The notes below the pieces were generated by a model. That model searched no databases, was not told the DNA's origin, and saw nothing but the letters and a program-made list of their open reading frames with translations. Below, piece by piece: positions 28,749 to 39,225 of a stretch of 64,000 bases of DNA. The stretch comes from Sphaerospermopsis sp. SIO1G1 (GTDB lineage Bacteria; Cyanobacteriota; Cyanobacteriia; Cyanobacteriales; Nostocaceae), in contig JAAHFX010000004.1 of NCBI GenBank assembly GCA_010672785.1, forward strand, positions 124,001 through 188,000, written 5' to 3'. Each line of letters opens with the position of its first letter. Positions within the stretch are counted from its first letter, which is position 1. Position numbers and translations under genes: made by a program.

Positions 28749-29636
28749 ATGTCTCTTAGAAATCCTAAAATCTTAGCTGTGTCCACTTCTGCAAAACCAT
28801 TTCCTATTTGGGGATTCTTCTTACTGGTAACAAACGGCATCTTGATGTTAGCCATAGTTTTGCTTGTCTTCCGGCAACAGGCCCTAACTAATGCCCTGAC
28901 AGATAGTAGTCCTCTACAACCAGTCAACTTTAAGTCTCAACGCAAACCCTTTATTCCAGAATTAGGGCCTCGTCATCAACTGAATTATCAACAATGGCAA
29001 GATATCCTGAAACAAGAAGCTCAAGCTGTAGCTGCAAATCCACAGAAAAACCTCACCATCTTAGCCGGAGATTCCCTCACACTGTGGTTTCCACCTGATT
29101 TACTACCAGAAGAAAGAAACTGGCTTAATCAAGGTATATCTGGAGAAACTACCAAAGGGCTATTAAAAAGATTAGACTTTTTTGACAAAACAAATCCAAA
29201 AGTAATATTAGTTATGATTGGTATCAACGACTTAATTCGTGGTATCAAAGATCAAGAAATTTTAGATAACCAACGTCAAATAATTAGTTATTTACGCAGA
29301 AAGCATCCAAAAACCAAAATTTTTCTCCAATCCATCTTACCCCACGGAGCAGAAACAGCCACTTGGGAAGGCAAAGATAAACTCCTCAATCTACCTAACA
29401 GTCGTATTCGCAAATTAAACAAAGAACTAGAGAAAATAGCCAATCAACAAGGGGCAGAATATCTCGATTTATATTCTTTATTTAGCAGTAAAAAAGGTCA
29501 TATGCGCCCAGAATTTAGCACAGACGGTTTACACCTGAATTCCCAAGGTTATATAGTCTGGCGTACTGCTTTACAAATTTATACCAATCTGGAAAACGTC
29601 AGTAAAAACCCTAATCCAACAACCAACAGAATTTAA
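28749..29636 (+). CDS. SGNH/GDSL-family hydrolase, membrane-anchored
   Basis: A 295-residue protein. A single membrane segment (about 19-42, PIWGFFLLVTNGILMLAIVL) puts the rest outside the cytoplasmic membrane. Block I is LAGDSLTLWF (S109 nucleophile), block III is GIND (158-161), and block V is DGLHL (D259, H262), so the catalytic set is complete. SGNH enzymes act as esterases, often on acylated lipids or polysaccharides; the substrate here is unknown. The ATG directly follows a family A repeat. Confidence 0.9.
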   Translation: MSLRNPKILAVSTSAKPFPIWGFFLLVTNGILMLAIVLLVFRQQALTNALTDSSPLQPVNFKSQRKPFIPELGPRHQLNYQQWQDILKQEAQAVAANPQKNLTILAGDSLTLWFPPDLLPEERNWLNQGISGETTKGLLKRLDFFDKTNPKVILVMIGINDLIRGIKDQEILDNQRQIISYLRRKHPKTKIFLQSILPHGAETATWEGKDKLLNLPNSRIRKLNKELEKIANQQGAEYLDLYSLFSSKKGHMRPEFSTDGLHLNSQGYIVWRTALQIYTNLENVSKNPNPTTNRI

Positions 29637-29767
29637 GATCAGTTATCAAGAGTCAGTTATATTTTTATCAATTATCCACCAGCCATGCTGAGATTTTGAG
29701 ATTTTCTACCTTAATATACTCTTAGCAAGAGAAAATAAGAGAAAGTGAATTTAGCAGTCGAAATCTA

Positions 29768-30967
29768 ATGGATACCAAAGCTTTTAAACGTAGCCTACAA
29801 CATTCAGAAAATTACAACCGTAAAGGATTTGGACATAAAGCTGAGGTAGCTACCCAGTTAGAATCTGAATATCAGAGTCACTTAATTCAGCAAATACGGG
29901 ATCATAATTACAAGTTTACAAAAGGTAACGTTACCATCCGACTAGCGCAAGCATTTGGATTTTGCTGGGGTGTGGAACGTGCAGTAGCTATGGCCTACGA
30001 AACCCGTAAACACTTTCCCACAGAACGAGTGTGGATTACAAATGAAATAATTCACAACCCCTCAGTGAATCAACGAATGCAGGAAATGGATGTTAAATTT
30101 ATTCCTGTAGAAAATAACATCAAAGATTTTTCTGTTGTTGATCAAGGTGATGTAGTTATTCTTCCTGCCTTTGGTGCCAGCGTTCAAGAAATGCAAATCT
30201 TGCACGACAGAGGGTGTAAAATAGTTGATACAACTTGTCCTTGGGTTTCCAAAGTTTGGAACACTGTAGAAAAGCACAAAAAAGGTGAATACACCTCCAT
30301 CATTCATGGTAAATACAAACATGAAGAAACCGTAGCTACCAGTTCATTTGCTGGAAAATATCTCATCGTTTTGAATTTACAAGAAGCCGAATATGTGAGC
30401 AACTACATTCTGCATGGTGGCAACCGTGAGGAATTTTTAACCAAGTTTGCTAAAGCTTGTTCTTCTGGTTTTGATCCAGATCAGGACTTGGACAAAGTTG
30501 GTATTGCTAACCAAACAACTATGCTCAAAGGAGATACCGAAAAAATTGGTAAACTCTTTGAGAAGACAATGATGCAGAAATATGGCCCAGCAGAATTAAA
30601 TCAGCATTTTCAAAGTTTTAACACCATCTGTGATGCTACCCAAGAACGCCAAGATGCTATGTTAGAATTAGTGGAAGAAAAAGTAAATTTAATGATAGTA
30701 ATTGGTGGCTTTAATTCTTCCAATACTACTCAATTACAACAAATCGCTTTTGATAAAAATATTCCTTCTTACCATATTGATAGCGTGGAAAGAATTTTAT
30801 CTCGTAACGCTATTCAACACCGTCAATTAAATGGAGAATTAGTAATTTCAGAAGACTGGCTACCTTTAGGTGAAATAGTTGTGGGTGTCACTTCTGGAGC
30901 TTCTACACCTGATAAAGTCGTTGAAGATATTCTGGAGAAAATTTTTACTTTGAAATCCGCTGGATAA
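29768..30967 (+). CDS. ispH: 4-hydroxy-3-methylbut-2-enyl diphosphate reductase
   Basis: A 399-residue enzyme, the last step of the MEP isoprenoid pathway, reducing HMBPP to IPP and DMAPP with a 4Fe-4S cluster. The three cluster cysteines are C66 ([11 protein letters not shown]), C157 ([11 protein letters not shown]) and C288 ([13 protein letters not shown]). The long form with an N-terminal extension of about 50 residues is the cyanobacterial and plant type. Isoprenoids from this step feed carotenoid synthesis, in which crtB at the end of the window acts. Start ATG at 29768 fits relatives. Confidence 0.98.
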   Translation: MDTKAFKRSLQHSENYNRKGFGHKAEVATQLESEYQSHLIQQIRDHNYKFTKGNVTIRLAQAFGFCWGVERAVAMAYETRKHFPTERVWITNEIIHNPSVNQRMQEMDVKFIPVENNIKDFSVVDQGDVVILPAFGASVQEMQILHDRGCKIVDTTCPWVSKVWNTVEKHKKGEYTSIIHGKYKHEETVATSSFAGKYLIVLNLQEAEYVSNYILHGGNREEFLTKFAKACSSGFDPDQDLDKVGIANQTTMLKGDTEKIGKLFEKTMMQKYGPAELNQHFQSFNTICDATQERQDAMLELVEEKVNLMIVIGGFNSSNTTQLQQIAFDKNIPSYHIDSVERILSRNAIQHRQLNGELVISEDWLPLGEIVVGVTSGASTPDKVVEDILEKIFTLKSAG

Positions 30968-30975
30968 TCTATAAG

Positions 30976-31001
30976 CACTGGGAAACAGAAGACAGTGTTT
31001 T
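30976..31001 (+). terminator. Weak terminator-like hairpin after ispH
   Basis: CACTG (30976-30980) and CAGTG (30993-30997) followed by TTTTG, starting about 9 bases after the stop codon. The stem is short, so this is tentative. Confidence 0.35.
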
Positions 31002-31251
31002 GTATAAGGCAAAAATACCCTGCATGGGCAAGATTAAGGAGATGTAAAACACTCTTATAGTTTGCTGAAAAACTGTTACTTTGATTTGTTGTGGTGCATT
31101 TTAAATACACCACAGCTTACTTACTCCATACACCACAGTTTGATAAAATGTAAAAATTCACACCTCTATTTTAGAGACAACTCTGGCAAGGAAGGGTATA
31201 ACAACAACAATATCCAACCCTTGAACATTGCTCCATTGACTGAAAATTGAG

Positions 31252-33600
31252 ATGGCCAACCAATACCGTAAGCTGAAACAAAGAATCCCCAGAACTCGCC
31301 AGAATCGTGCTGCTGCGAGAAAAAGATTATCAGAAAAATCTCCACAAAGCTCTATTTGGCGTAGTAAGTTATCATCAGCTTTGGCATTGATGGTTTTACT
31401 AAGTATTGGCAGTATAATTATAAGCTGTGGTTGGATTAGTATTCTTTTTATCATAGACCCACAACGGGTGGCTTGGCTAAATAATTTTTTACCATCTGAA
31501 GCAAAGATTAATATTAGTGAGACAGACATACCTAAAACTCTGACAGAAATTAAAAAGAGTTTAAAGCAACAAAAACTTACCACTGGGGAGATTTTAGCTT
31601 TAGAATCTCATAGTTCTCAAAATAATCAGTTACCTAATATATTTTTATTGCCTGTTTTTAAAGAACGAAATAAATGTCGCTCTGACTGTCAAGAATTAGT
31701 AGAATTGCGAGTATATAAGAAATCCAAAGAAATAGAATTTAATCTTCAAAAAGAACCACATTATTATCAGGGTCAAAAAATAGAAATTAATGGGCTAAGT
31801 CAGTTTTTTGTAGAAGCTCCTGTGGGTAGTAATGTTTCTATCGCTGGGAATGAGAACAAAGAAGTTTATTTACCTTTAACAGAAATCAAGACTTTTGATA
31901 AGCCTAAATCGCTGCCTGGATTATGGTTCGATTTGCAAGGTAAACATAAACAAGGTAATCAATCTATTATCTATGGGCAAATTGTCCATTATAATCCTCA
32001 ACTCCGTAGTTTGGAGAATATGTTATTTTGGAAAAATCCCAATAACAAAGTACCTCAATGGCAACAAGTAACTGGTAGTAAAACAGAAGAGTTAGTTATT
32101 GATCAGACTGTTGGTTTAGAACCAAGATTGCAACTTTATCAAATTCAAGCAGGTGATTTAGTTAAAAATTCTGTGTTTCTACAGCCCATAGAGCTTAAAC
32201 CGAGAATGAATATTTATGGTTATCAACAATCATTATTTTTAGCGAGAAACGGACTTTGGACACCTGCGAATGCTTGGTTAATATCCATACAGAAAGAAAT
32301 CAAAAAACCTCTATCAGAATATGTACAAGCTCAGATAGATTTAATTAAATTACATTCTCAAATCACTAAAACTCAAGCAGATAAAAATTGGGCTAGCCCT
32401 AGTCAAACAGTCTTAACAGCTTTAATGGATGGTAGATGGGAAAAAGGTTTGGATGTTTTAATTTCATCTCCTGACAGTGGCAGAGAAATTTACAATCTGT
32501 TACAGGCTGATCGAGGCCGCTTGTGGAATCGTACCACCGTAGCTTTAAGACTTAACCCTCAAAGGCGGGCTGTTTTAGCTTGGGCTTACTTGATGTTAAC
32601 AGTACAAAGGGGAGAAAGTCGTGCCAACACTTGGTTAGAATCACAACCTCAGATCAACCGAGCCACTTTTACTTATTTGCAAGACTTATTGGTAAAACTC
32701 AATCATGAAGTTAAAAATACTCATCCTAGCCAAATTATTGGTAGAGTCAAAAAAATTACTACTGTTAAATATGCTAACTGGTTGCCTGTAGATGGAAAAG
32801 CAGATATTGTCGTCTCAGATGACCAGGTTTTATATCAGATAGATGTCAGTGCTTTTCATAATGGTAAAACTTGGTTAATTTACCCCTTTACTGATTTACA
32901 ACTGCCCAAAATTCAAACCAGTTTGTTTTGGATTAAAACTTTGGGGTTGGGTAATGATGTGAATATCCAAATAGCTGTCTGGCTACCTGATGGTGAACAA
33001 CAGGTGAAGACGGCTACTATTAAAGCCGTGCAAATGCAGAATGGGAAATTAAAACTTTTGGTGACTGGTGATCCCATAGGAGAAAATAAAGAGGGTTATG
33101 TTCCACATCCACCTCTAGCTTTTACTAATACTGCATTAGAGTGGGTGCAACCATCACCAATGAGCATGGAAGCTCTAGCAATTGCTAACCCTGAAGTTGT
33201 CGAAGATGTCATTCCCAAAATTTGGAGAGCTTTACAACAGTCTGGAGATATTACTGGTAGTTCATTTACCTGGACAGAAATTGAGGAAAAAATGAAAAAC
33301 TGGCCTGTGCAGATGATTGATATAACTAGAGATGGTAATCCTGATTTAGTTTTAACAATTTCTGATTCAGCGATCGCCTCTTTCAAAAATTCTCCACAAC
33401 TAGAAAAAATAAATACACCCAGAACCATAATTTTTGCGGAAACTGGGGAAATTATTTATAATGATTTTAACCGGGATAACCAACAAGCACTAACAGCGAT
33501 CGCTAAACTCAATAACGATCAATCCATTGCCTTATTGGTTGGAAGTAAGGATAAATACAGTGTTAGGCGCTGGTCAGAAATTAATCAGCGCCTGGAATAA
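31252..33600 (+). CDS. Large conserved cyanobacterial protein with N-terminal membrane segment
   Basis: A 782-residue protein. A very basic N-terminus (KQRIPRTRQNRAAARKR) precedes one strong hydrophobic segment (about 45-75), so it is anchored by its N-terminus with the bulk probably periplasmic. The rest has no motif I can name. About residues 380-480 look helical with repeat-like packing (VLTALMDGRWEKGLDVLISS), and about 680-730 contain ITRDGNPDLVLTISDS, reminiscent of an FG-GAP or VCBS calcium-binding blade. Upstream, GTGGTG...CACCAC (about 31094-31114) forms a hairpin. Function unknown; the length and conservation suggest an envelope role. Confidence 0.78.
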   Translation: MANQYRKLKQRIPRTRQNRAAARKRLSEKSPQSSIWRSKLSSALALMVLLSIGSIIISCGWISILFIIDPQRVAWLNNFLPSEAKINISETDIPKTLTEIKKSLKQQKLTTGEILALESHSSQNNQLPNIFLLPVFKERNKCRSDCQELVELRVYKKSKEIEFNLQKEPHYYQGQKIEINGLSQFFVEAPVGSNVSIAGNENKEVYLPLTEIKTFDKPKSLPGLWFDLQGKHKQGNQSIIYGQIVHYNPQLRSLENMLFWKNPNNKVPQWQQVTGSKTEELVIDQTVGLEPRLQLYQIQAGDLVKNSVFLQPIELKPRMNIYGYQQSLFLARNGLWTPANAWLISIQKEIKKPLSEYVQAQIDLIKLHSQITKTQADKNWASPSQTVLTALMDGRWEKGLDVLISSPDSGREIYNLLQADRGRLWNRTTVALRLNPQRRAVLAWAYLMLTVQRGESRANTWLESQPQINRATFTYLQDLLVKLNHEVKNTHPSQIIGRVKKITTVKYANWLPVDGKADIVVSDDQVLYQIDVSAFHNGKTWLIYPFTDLQLPKIQTSLFWIKTLGLGNDVNIQIAVWLPDGEQQVKTATIKAVQMQNGKLKLLVTGDPIGENKEGYVPHPPLAFTNTALEWVQPSPMSMEALAIANPEVVEDVIPKIWRALQQSGDITGSSFTWTEIEEKMKNWPVQMIDITRDGNPDLVLTISDSAIASFKNSPQLEKINTPRTIIFAETGEIIYNDFNRDNQQALTAIAKLNNDQSIALLVGSKDKYSVRRWSEINQRLE

Positions 33601-33614
33601 CCAAACTTTATGGT

Positions 33615-33818
33615 TTATTCTTCATAATTAGATGATGCTGGTTTCTGGCTTTTGAGATTCTGTAACTGTTCCAAAAGGGAATCTACCTCCGCTTGCAAAC
33701 CGATAAATTTCTCTTGCTGTGCGTCTTGATAATAAGCCTTAGTCAGCTTTTTCACTAGTTCACTATGGGATTCACAACTGGCAACACTGGATGACAAACT
33801 GGACATAGTTATACTCAT
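33615..33818 (-). CDS. Small conserved cyanobacterial protein, helical
   Basis: A 67-residue protein. The N-terminus is Ser-rich (MSITMSSLSSSVASCES), and residues 18-58 form an amphipathic helix (LVKKLTKAYYQDAQQEKF, then LQAEVDSLLEQLQNL) with coiled-coil spacing. No enzymatic motif is visible. It is convergent with the large anchored protein, 14 bases apart. I see this as a cyanobacterial hypothetical; a protein-binding role is only inference. Confidence 0.65.
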   Translation of the reverse strand: MSITMSSLSSSVASCESHSELVKKLTKAYYQDAQQEKFIGLQAEVDSLLEQLQNLKSQKPASSNYEE

Positions 33819-34057
33819 TTGCTAATTTAGCTCACACCATTGGAGATAATATAATATTTCCATGTTAAGCTTCCTTAAAACATTGTGTAAATTATTATCA
33901 TATACTCTAATGATTTGAGCGTTCTGCTATAAGAGACTACGATATAAAGAACTGTGTTCCTGAGATACGTAGACCTTTAGCATGATAAAGTAATGGACAC
34001 TATAGAAAATCTCCAATTTTTCCATATTCCATATCTAGTTAAGAACTTAAAAATCCT

Positions 34058-35149
34058 GTGACTTTGAGCTTGTCTGTTGCTAAATCCCTCTGCCAACCCT
34101 GGCCCGGACTGATAGAAGCCTATCGTGAATACTTACCTGTGAGCGAAAGCACCCCAGTGGTGACATTGCTAGAAGGTAACACACCCTTAATACCTGTGCC
34201 GACAATAGCTGAACGTATTGGTAAGCAGGTAAAAGTATTTGTCAAATATGACGGTCTAAACCCCACTGGTAGTTTCAAAGATCGGGGTATGACTATGGCT
34301 ATTACCAAAGCGAAGGAAGCAGGTGCTAAAGCGGTAATTTGTGCCAGCACAGGTAACACCTCAGCCGCAGCCGCAGCCTATGCCCGTCGCGGTGGAATGC
34401 AGCCTTTTGTGTTAATTCCTGATGGTTATGTAGCATTGGGTAAATTAGCACAAGCTTTGCTGTATGGAGCAGAAGTGTTAGCAATTAAGGGTAATTTTGA
34501 CCGAGCTTTGGAAATTGTGCGAGAAATGGCCGATCATTACCCCATCACTTTAGTCAACTCTGTCAATCCCTATCGTTTAGAAGGTCAAAAAACCGGGGCT
34601 TTTGAAGTAGTAGATGTCCTAGGTAATGCTCCTGACTGGTTGTGTATTCCCGTGGGTAATGCAGGTAATATCACAGCCTACTGGATGGGTTTTTGTCAAT
34701 ACCATCAAGCAGGCAAATGCGATCGCTTACCAAAAATGATGGGTTTTCAGGCTGCTGGTTCTGCACCTCTGGTAAATGGCCAACCAGTCAAGAATCCTGA
34801 AACCATTGCCACAGCGATTAGAATTGGTAATCCTGCTAGTTGGGATAAAGCGATCGCCGCCCAAACTGCAAGTATGGGTAGTTTTAATTCTGTCACCGAT
34901 GAAGAAATTCTGGACGCTTACCGCTTGTTAGCTTCTTCGGAAGGTATTTTCTGTGAACCTGCTAGTGCATCTTCTGTAGCTGGGTTATTGAAAGTCAAAG
35001 ATCAAGTACCGACAGGTGCAACCATAGTCTGTGTTTTAACAGGTAATGGTTTGAAAGATCCAGATACAGCTATAAAACATAGTCATGCTCAGTTTAAACA
35101 AGGTATTCCCGCAGAACTTAAAGCTGTAGCTGAAGTTATGGGATTTTAA
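34058..35149 (+). CDS. thrC: Threonine synthase
   Basis: A 363-residue PLP enzyme converting O-phosphohomoserine to threonine. The PLP lysine is K74 in [10 protein letters not shown], and the glycine-rich phosphate loop appears as [26 protein letters not shown] is also canonical. This is the short, S-adenosylmethionine-independent type. Translation starts at GTG (34058), giving [20 protein letters not shown], the usual family start. The gene is monocistronic. Confidence 0.96.
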   Translation: MTLSLSVAKSLCQPWPGLIEAYREYLPVSESTPVVTLLEGNTPLIPVPTIAERIGKQVKVFVKYDGLNPTGSFKDRGMTMAITKAKEAGAKAVICASTGNTSAAAAAYARRGGMQPFVLIPDGYVALGKLAQALLYGAEVLAIKGNFDRALEIVREMADHYPITLVNSVNPYRLEGQKTGAFEVVDVLGNAPDWLCIPVGNAGNITAYWMGFCQYHQAGKCDRLPKMMGFQAAGSAPLVNGQPVKNPETIATAIRIGNPASWDKAIAAQTASMGSFNSVTDEEILDAYRLLASSEGIFCEPASASSVAGLLKVKDQVPTGATIVCVLTGNGLKDPDTAIKHSHAQFKQGIPAELKAVAEVMGF

Positions 35150-35175
35150 ATTTATTCAGCAAACTCTATTTCGGG

Positions 35176-35285
35176 GATGGTGATTGGTGACTGGTGACTG
35201 GTGATTGGTTAACAGTAAACAGTGAACAGTAAACAGTAAACAGTAAACAGTAAACAGTGACAACTGATAACTGATAACTGATAAT
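35176..35285. repeat. Tandem heptamer repeats (STRR)
   Basis: GGTGACT/GGTGATT units (35179-35207), then about seven AGTAAAC/AGTGAAC units (35210-35260) and AACTGAT units (35263-35287). A family C repeat begins directly after. Confidence 0.88.
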
Positions 35286-35286
35286 T

Positions 35287-35520
35287 AGGGTTTACAGCAA
35301 AAAGTGATCGTTGGAGGCTAGGGAGTAGGAAGTAGGGAGTAGTTTTAGAGAGTTGGTAAATTTCAATTTTCACCATAAGTGCAAAGTTTTCAACTTTGAG
35401 AGACTGAAAATATGTTTTTAATTCTCTCCCCGTTCCCTGTTCCGTGTTCCCTGTTACGTGTTACGTGTTCCCTGTTCCGTGTTCCCTAGTCTCCACAGAT
35501 AACTTTTTCAGCATCCCTTT
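35287..35520. repeat. Repeat family C copy
   Basis: Left end AGGGTTTACAGCAAAAAGTG, right end CTCCACAGATAACTTTTTCA followed by GCATCCCT, about 230 bp apart. The interior carries CCCTGTTCCGTGTT-type tandem pieces (35430-35487), making this copy longer than the one at 21770. Confidence 0.88.
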
Positions 35521-35522
35521 AT

Positions 35523-35972
35523 TTATTGATTCCTTGCTTTCAACTTAGTTAAACTGTCAATAGCATCACCTAAAGCTGTAGTTAAATTATTTCGTGTTTG
35601 TTCATGATTTTCCTGTTCTTGTTTTAAGGCTTGTATTAAGCGATCGCGTTCTTGAGTAACAGCTACCAGATGAGCTTGTAATTCTTCCGAAGATGATGTG
35701 GGAGGAAATTCTGGAGGAGATAATACAGCATCCGAGTCATTGATATTTTCAAAATTGATACCTTGTAATTGCTGCATTTCAGCTTTCAAAGATGCGATCG
35801 CCTGTTGGTGAGTCTTTGCATCTATACGTCTTTGTTCTGATTCAGTATTGTACAATTGTCGCCACTTTTGGGAACTTTCCCAAGCCTGATCACGTTGTTT
35901 TTGCAGTTCCACCATTTGTTGTTTCAAGGCTTGAATTTCTGCTAACCATTTTTGTGTTAAGTCTTGACTCAT
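35523..35972 (-). CDS. Coiled-coil hypothetical protein
   Basis: A 149-residue protein from MSQDLTQKWL (preferred to an in-frame ATG 42 bases upstream, which gives a non-conserved lead). It is dominated by coiled coil: about residues 8-70 (WLAEIQALKQQMVELQKQRD) and 95-140, with a short Pro/Ser break (PPEFPPTSSSEE) between. No catalytic motif. Such proteins often act as scaffolds or tethers in cyanobacteria; that is inference. Its stop lies next to a family C repeat. Confidence 0.7.
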   Translation of the reverse strand: MSQDLTQKWLAEIQALKQQMVELQKQRDQAWESSQKWRQLYNTESEQRRIDAKTHQQAIASLKAEMQQLQGINFENINDSDAVLSPPEFPPTSSSEELQAHLVAVTQERDRLIQALKQEQENHEQTRNNLTTALGDAIDSLTKLKARNQ

Positions 35973-36053
35973 AAAGATTTTTTCTAGTAGCTTTTTAACT
36001 GAAAACAGAATCAATTCTCTGATTTGGCTGACAGGACGCTAGGTAAAAAATAT

Positions 36054-36158
36054 ACAACATATTTTATTCATAAGAGATACAAATTATATAATAAAAATAT
36101 TGTGGGGTAAGCATATTGCCCGTCAATAGTGTATCTTATAACACTAAATAGTGCTGTG
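36054..36158 (+). repeat. Diverged repeat family A copy
   Basis: ATAAGAGATAC and GTATCTTAT replace the usual ATGAGGTAC/GTACCTCAT as a matching inverted pair, so the two arms have changed together or the copy derives from a variant. One core unit, GGGGTAAGCATATTGCCCG. Confidence 0.7.
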
Positions 36159-36219
36159 ATATTCATGTCCGCACAGTTACTTGCAACATAACTTGTGTGT
36201 GCAGAAATCCGAAAATTCC

Positions 36220-36425
36220 TGGGTGACAAGAAAGCTAAATTTAAGACAGAGTATAGGGTATAGAGTGTAGGGGGTGGGAAAAATTAACTTTTTCAAAATC
36301 ATGGAGAAAGCCTCAAAAGGCTGATTTTAGGGACTGATCAGAAATAAATAAACCCAACCACTGTCACTACAATGACAATCAATTTCTTTCTCCCTACCCC
36401 CTACTTAGTTTTTACCTTCCTTTTC
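36220..36425. repeat. Repeat family D copy, right end missing
   Basis: Starts GGGTGACAAGAAAGCTAAAT and contains CACTGTCACTACAATGACAA. The right end reads TAGTTTTTACCTTCCTTTTC in place of the TTTGTCACCC end seen at 25030. Confidence 0.75.
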
Positions 36426-36499
36426 CCCTGCATTCCGTCCCCCTGCTCCCTAGTGTATATTGACATTAACATGAAGATTTTATCCACAATATTACGTAT

Positions 36500-38218
36500 A
36501 TGCTGAGAGATAAATTTGCAGACAATCTGGGAATTAGTCAAACCCGTAAAGAACAAATATATCTAGATATATGCAAAGCAGTCAGCCTCCAGGATATTAG
36601 TTACTGGATTCAGGTTTTGTTTGCAGCTGGTATTGCTACTTTGGGTTTAGTTCTGAACAGTCCAGCAGTTATTATTGGTGCAATGTTGATTTCCCCATTA
36701 ATGGGAGGTATTTTAGCCAGTGGTTTAGCATTAGCTGCCGGTGATGTCATTTTAGCCATCCGGGCGCTAGTTAACTTAATTGTGAGTTCCATAGTTGCTA
36801 TTGCCTTTGCTGTACTTTTAGTATCTTTATTACCATTTAAAGAAATGACAGCAGAAATAGCAGGAAGAATTCGTCCTAATATTTTAGACTTAGTTGTTGC
36901 TTTATTTTCTGGTGCAGTTGGTTCAGTAGCAATTTGTAAAGAATCAAAAGGAGTAGCAACATCTATTCCTGGGGTAGCTATTGCTGTAGCATTAATGCCA
37001 CCATTATGCGTAGTTGGTTATGGAATTGGTATTGCCCTTAGTTTAGATTCTGTCAAAGGTTGGCAGGTAGCTAGTGGTGGAGGTTTACTATTTTTTACTA
37101 ACTTAGTAGCAATTACTTTTACTTCCATGTTAGTTTTTTTGGCTTTACATATAGATAATGATATAGTCAGAGAAAAAATTAAAGGATGGCGTGAAAATGA
37201 CCCCGAAAGTTTGCTAGTAGAACATCTTTTAGAGAAATCTTCTGTCTACGATAAATTTAAAACAATAGGAGGATTACCTGGCAGATTTCTATTAATTGTC
37301 ATTACAATTGGCATCATTATTTTTCCTTTAAATCAATCATTAATTCAACTCAGAAAAGAAATCGCTTTACAACAGCAAGAAAACCAAATTCGGGGAGCAG
37401 CGACAGAAATATGGCAAACACAGTTTGCTAACTTTCCTAGTGGTGATCCTCGTTCTTATATTAGTAATATTGCCACTTCCTATGGGCAAAATAATAAATT
37501 AATTATTCAACTTCAGGTATTTAGCAGTAAACATTACACACCAGAAGAACAAAATAATTATATTCAAAAGTTATCAGACCGTCTGAATATGGCACCAGAA
37601 TTATTAGGATTAAAACTGATTGAAATTCCGACAGCATCGAATGAGCTTTTACAGCAAATTACTGACGAACAGCTAACAGAACCATTAGTAAGTATTGCAC
37701 AACTACAAGCTAATTTTTTGCAAGAAATCCAAGGTTCTTTAGGTAGTTTGATACTTCCCGATCCCGCCAAATTACTTGATTATGAAGTTATCACCAGTCC
37801 CATTGAACCATTAAAAATTAGATTAATATATTTGAGTGAACGAGAAATTAGCAAAGATGCCCAAATACTGATGGCAGATAATATTAGAACGAAACTAGAT
37901 TATCCGTCAGCTAAAGTTGCCATGCAAAGAATTGATTCTAGCCCAAGTGTAATATCCTTTCCAAAAGATCAAGCAACATTATCTCCAGGTAGCACACAAT
38001 TATTAGATCGCATTGCCCAAAACCTGAAAAGACAACCTAATTTAAGTGTAGAAGTGATAGTCAATCAAGAATCAACAGAGCAACAAGAAATCTTACCACA
38101 GCGTTCTCAAGTTATTGCCCAATACCTAGAATCAAAGTGGCAAATTAGTAAAGATAGAATTAAGATTCAAATAGGTACAGAAAACCAAGGTAATGCTAAA
38201 TTACAACTAATAGTATAA
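36500..38218 (+). CDS. DUF389 membrane protein with C-terminal OmpA-like domain
   Basis: A 572-residue protein. Residues about 35-275 hold six or seven membrane helices with the DUF389 hallmark NSPAVIIGAMLISPLMGGIL (53-72). A long soluble part (about 285-572) follows. Its end, from FPKDQATLSPGSTQLLDRIA onward, resembles an OmpA/MotB peptidoglycan-binding domain with a helical QRSQVIAQYL motif. DUF389 proteins are of unknown function. The domain order suggests an inner-membrane protein that touches the cell wall; this is inference. It leads a run of three membrane-protein genes with short gaps (46 and 55 bases). Confidence 0.88.
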   Translation: MLRDKFADNLGISQTRKEQIYLDICKAVSLQDISYWIQVLFAAGIATLGLVLNSPAVIIGAMLISPLMGGILASGLALAAGDVILAIRALVNLIVSSIVAIAFAVLLVSLLPFKEMTAEIAGRIRPNILDLVVALFSGAVGSVAICKESKGVATSIPGVAIAVALMPPLCVVGYGIGIALSLDSVKGWQVASGGGLLFFTNLVAITFTSMLVFLALHIDNDIVREKIKGWRENDPESLLVEHLLEKSSVYDKFKTIGGLPGRFLLIVITIGIIIFPLNQSLIQLRKEIALQQQENQIRGAATEIWQTQFANFPSGDPRSYISNIATSYGQNNKLIIQLQVFSSKHYTPEEQNNYIQKLSDRLNMAPELLGLKLIEIPTASNELLQQITDEQLTEPLVSIAQLQANFLQEIQGSLGSLILPDPAKLLDYEVITSPIEPLKIRLIYLSEREISKDAQILMADNIRTKLDYPSAKVAMQRIDSSPSVISFPKDQATLSPGSTQLLDRIAQNLKRQPNLSVEVIVNQESTEQQEILPQRSQVIAQYLESKWQISKDRIKIQIGTENQGNAKLQLIV

Positions 38219-38264
38219 TCACTATAAACTTATTAAGGGAATTTCTGATTCAACCTTTATCAAT

Positions 38265-39170
38265 ATGTTCAACTCACGTTTTATTAGGTTTTTTCGCCAC
38301 CTAAACTGGCACACTCTGAAAAAAACTTTGGCGAGGACAGTTGAAAGGAGACTATTAGGACTAGCTTCAGAAATTGCTTTTAATGCTATGCTATCCTTGT
38401 TTCCTGCTATCTTAGCCTTTTTAACAGCTATTGGTTTATTTGCTGAATCATTACGCGATACATTCATGCAACTAGCATTACAACTTAGTCAAGTAGTTCC
38501 TCAAGAAGCATGGGTTTTAATTAATGAGTTTGCTAAACAAGAAATTGCTAATTCCAAAAATTCTGGACTATTTTCTTTCAGCTTTATCATCGCTCTCTGG
38601 ACAGCTTCTGGTGCAGTTAGCACAGCCATGACAACCTTTGATCAAATTGAACAAATTCCTACAAAATATACACGTCCATTTTGGAAAGCAAAAATAATTT
38701 CTTTAGGTTTAACCATAGGAACTATATTACTTTTACTACTAGCATCTTTCCTTGTATTTATCAGTGATTTATTGTTGGGTATGATAGTAAGTGGTAGTGT
38801 TTATTTTGAGTTCTTATTACACCTTTGGCAACTTCTGCTATGGCCATTAGCTTTGGGTATTGTTGCAGCTACTTTTAGCTTTATTTACCGCTACGGAACA
38901 AGTGTATGGAAACCAGACACACCATTAGTACCAGGAGCAGTTTTAGCTGCTATATTTTGGGCGTTAGTCTCTGCTGCATTCCGTCTTTATGTCACTAACT
39001 TTGGAAATTATAATAAAGTTTACGGCACAGTTGGAACTTTCATAGTATTAATGTTGTGGTTATGGATGAGTGCCTTTGTCCTTTTAGTTGGTAACCAGTT
39101 GAATGTAACTGTAGGTGAAGCGATGAATTCTAAGCTAAACACTAAGAATTTAGAACTCACAACTGAATAA
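38265..39170 (+). CDS. YihY/BrkB family inner-membrane protein
   Basis: A 301-residue protein with six membrane helices. Family features are ASEIAFNAMLSLFPAILAFL (about residues 34-53), a conserved SGAVSTAM near 120, and the helix pair around FIVLMLWLWMSAFVLLVGNQ near the C-terminus. Once named RNase BN, the family is now regarded as of unknown membrane function. The gap to the DUF389 gene is 46 bases, so co-transcription is likely. Confidence 0.92.
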   Translation: MFNSRFIRFFRHLNWHTLKKTLARTVERRLLGLASEIAFNAMLSLFPAILAFLTAIGLFAESLRDTFMQLALQLSQVVPQEAWVLINEFAKQEIANSKNSGLFSFSFIIALWTASGAVSTAMTTFDQIEQIPTKYTRPFWKAKIISLGLTIGTILLLLLASFLVFISDLLLGMIVSGSVYFEFLLHLWQLLLWPLALGIVAATFSFIYRYGTSVWKPDTPLVPGAVLAAIFWALVSAAFRLYVTNFGNYNKVYGTVGTFIVLMLWLWMSAFVLLVGNQLNVTVGEAMNSKLNTKNLELTTE

Positions 39171-39225
39171 CAATGAGGCAAAAACTAACAACATTAAACT
39201 AAAATAAAGTAAAAACTAGATTAGA

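Larger units (their letters stand above)
35973..36499. other. 527-bp spacer with repeats
   Basis: It contains a strongly diverged family A copy (36054-36158) and a family D copy missing its right end (36220-36425). No gene is visible. Confidence 0.55.
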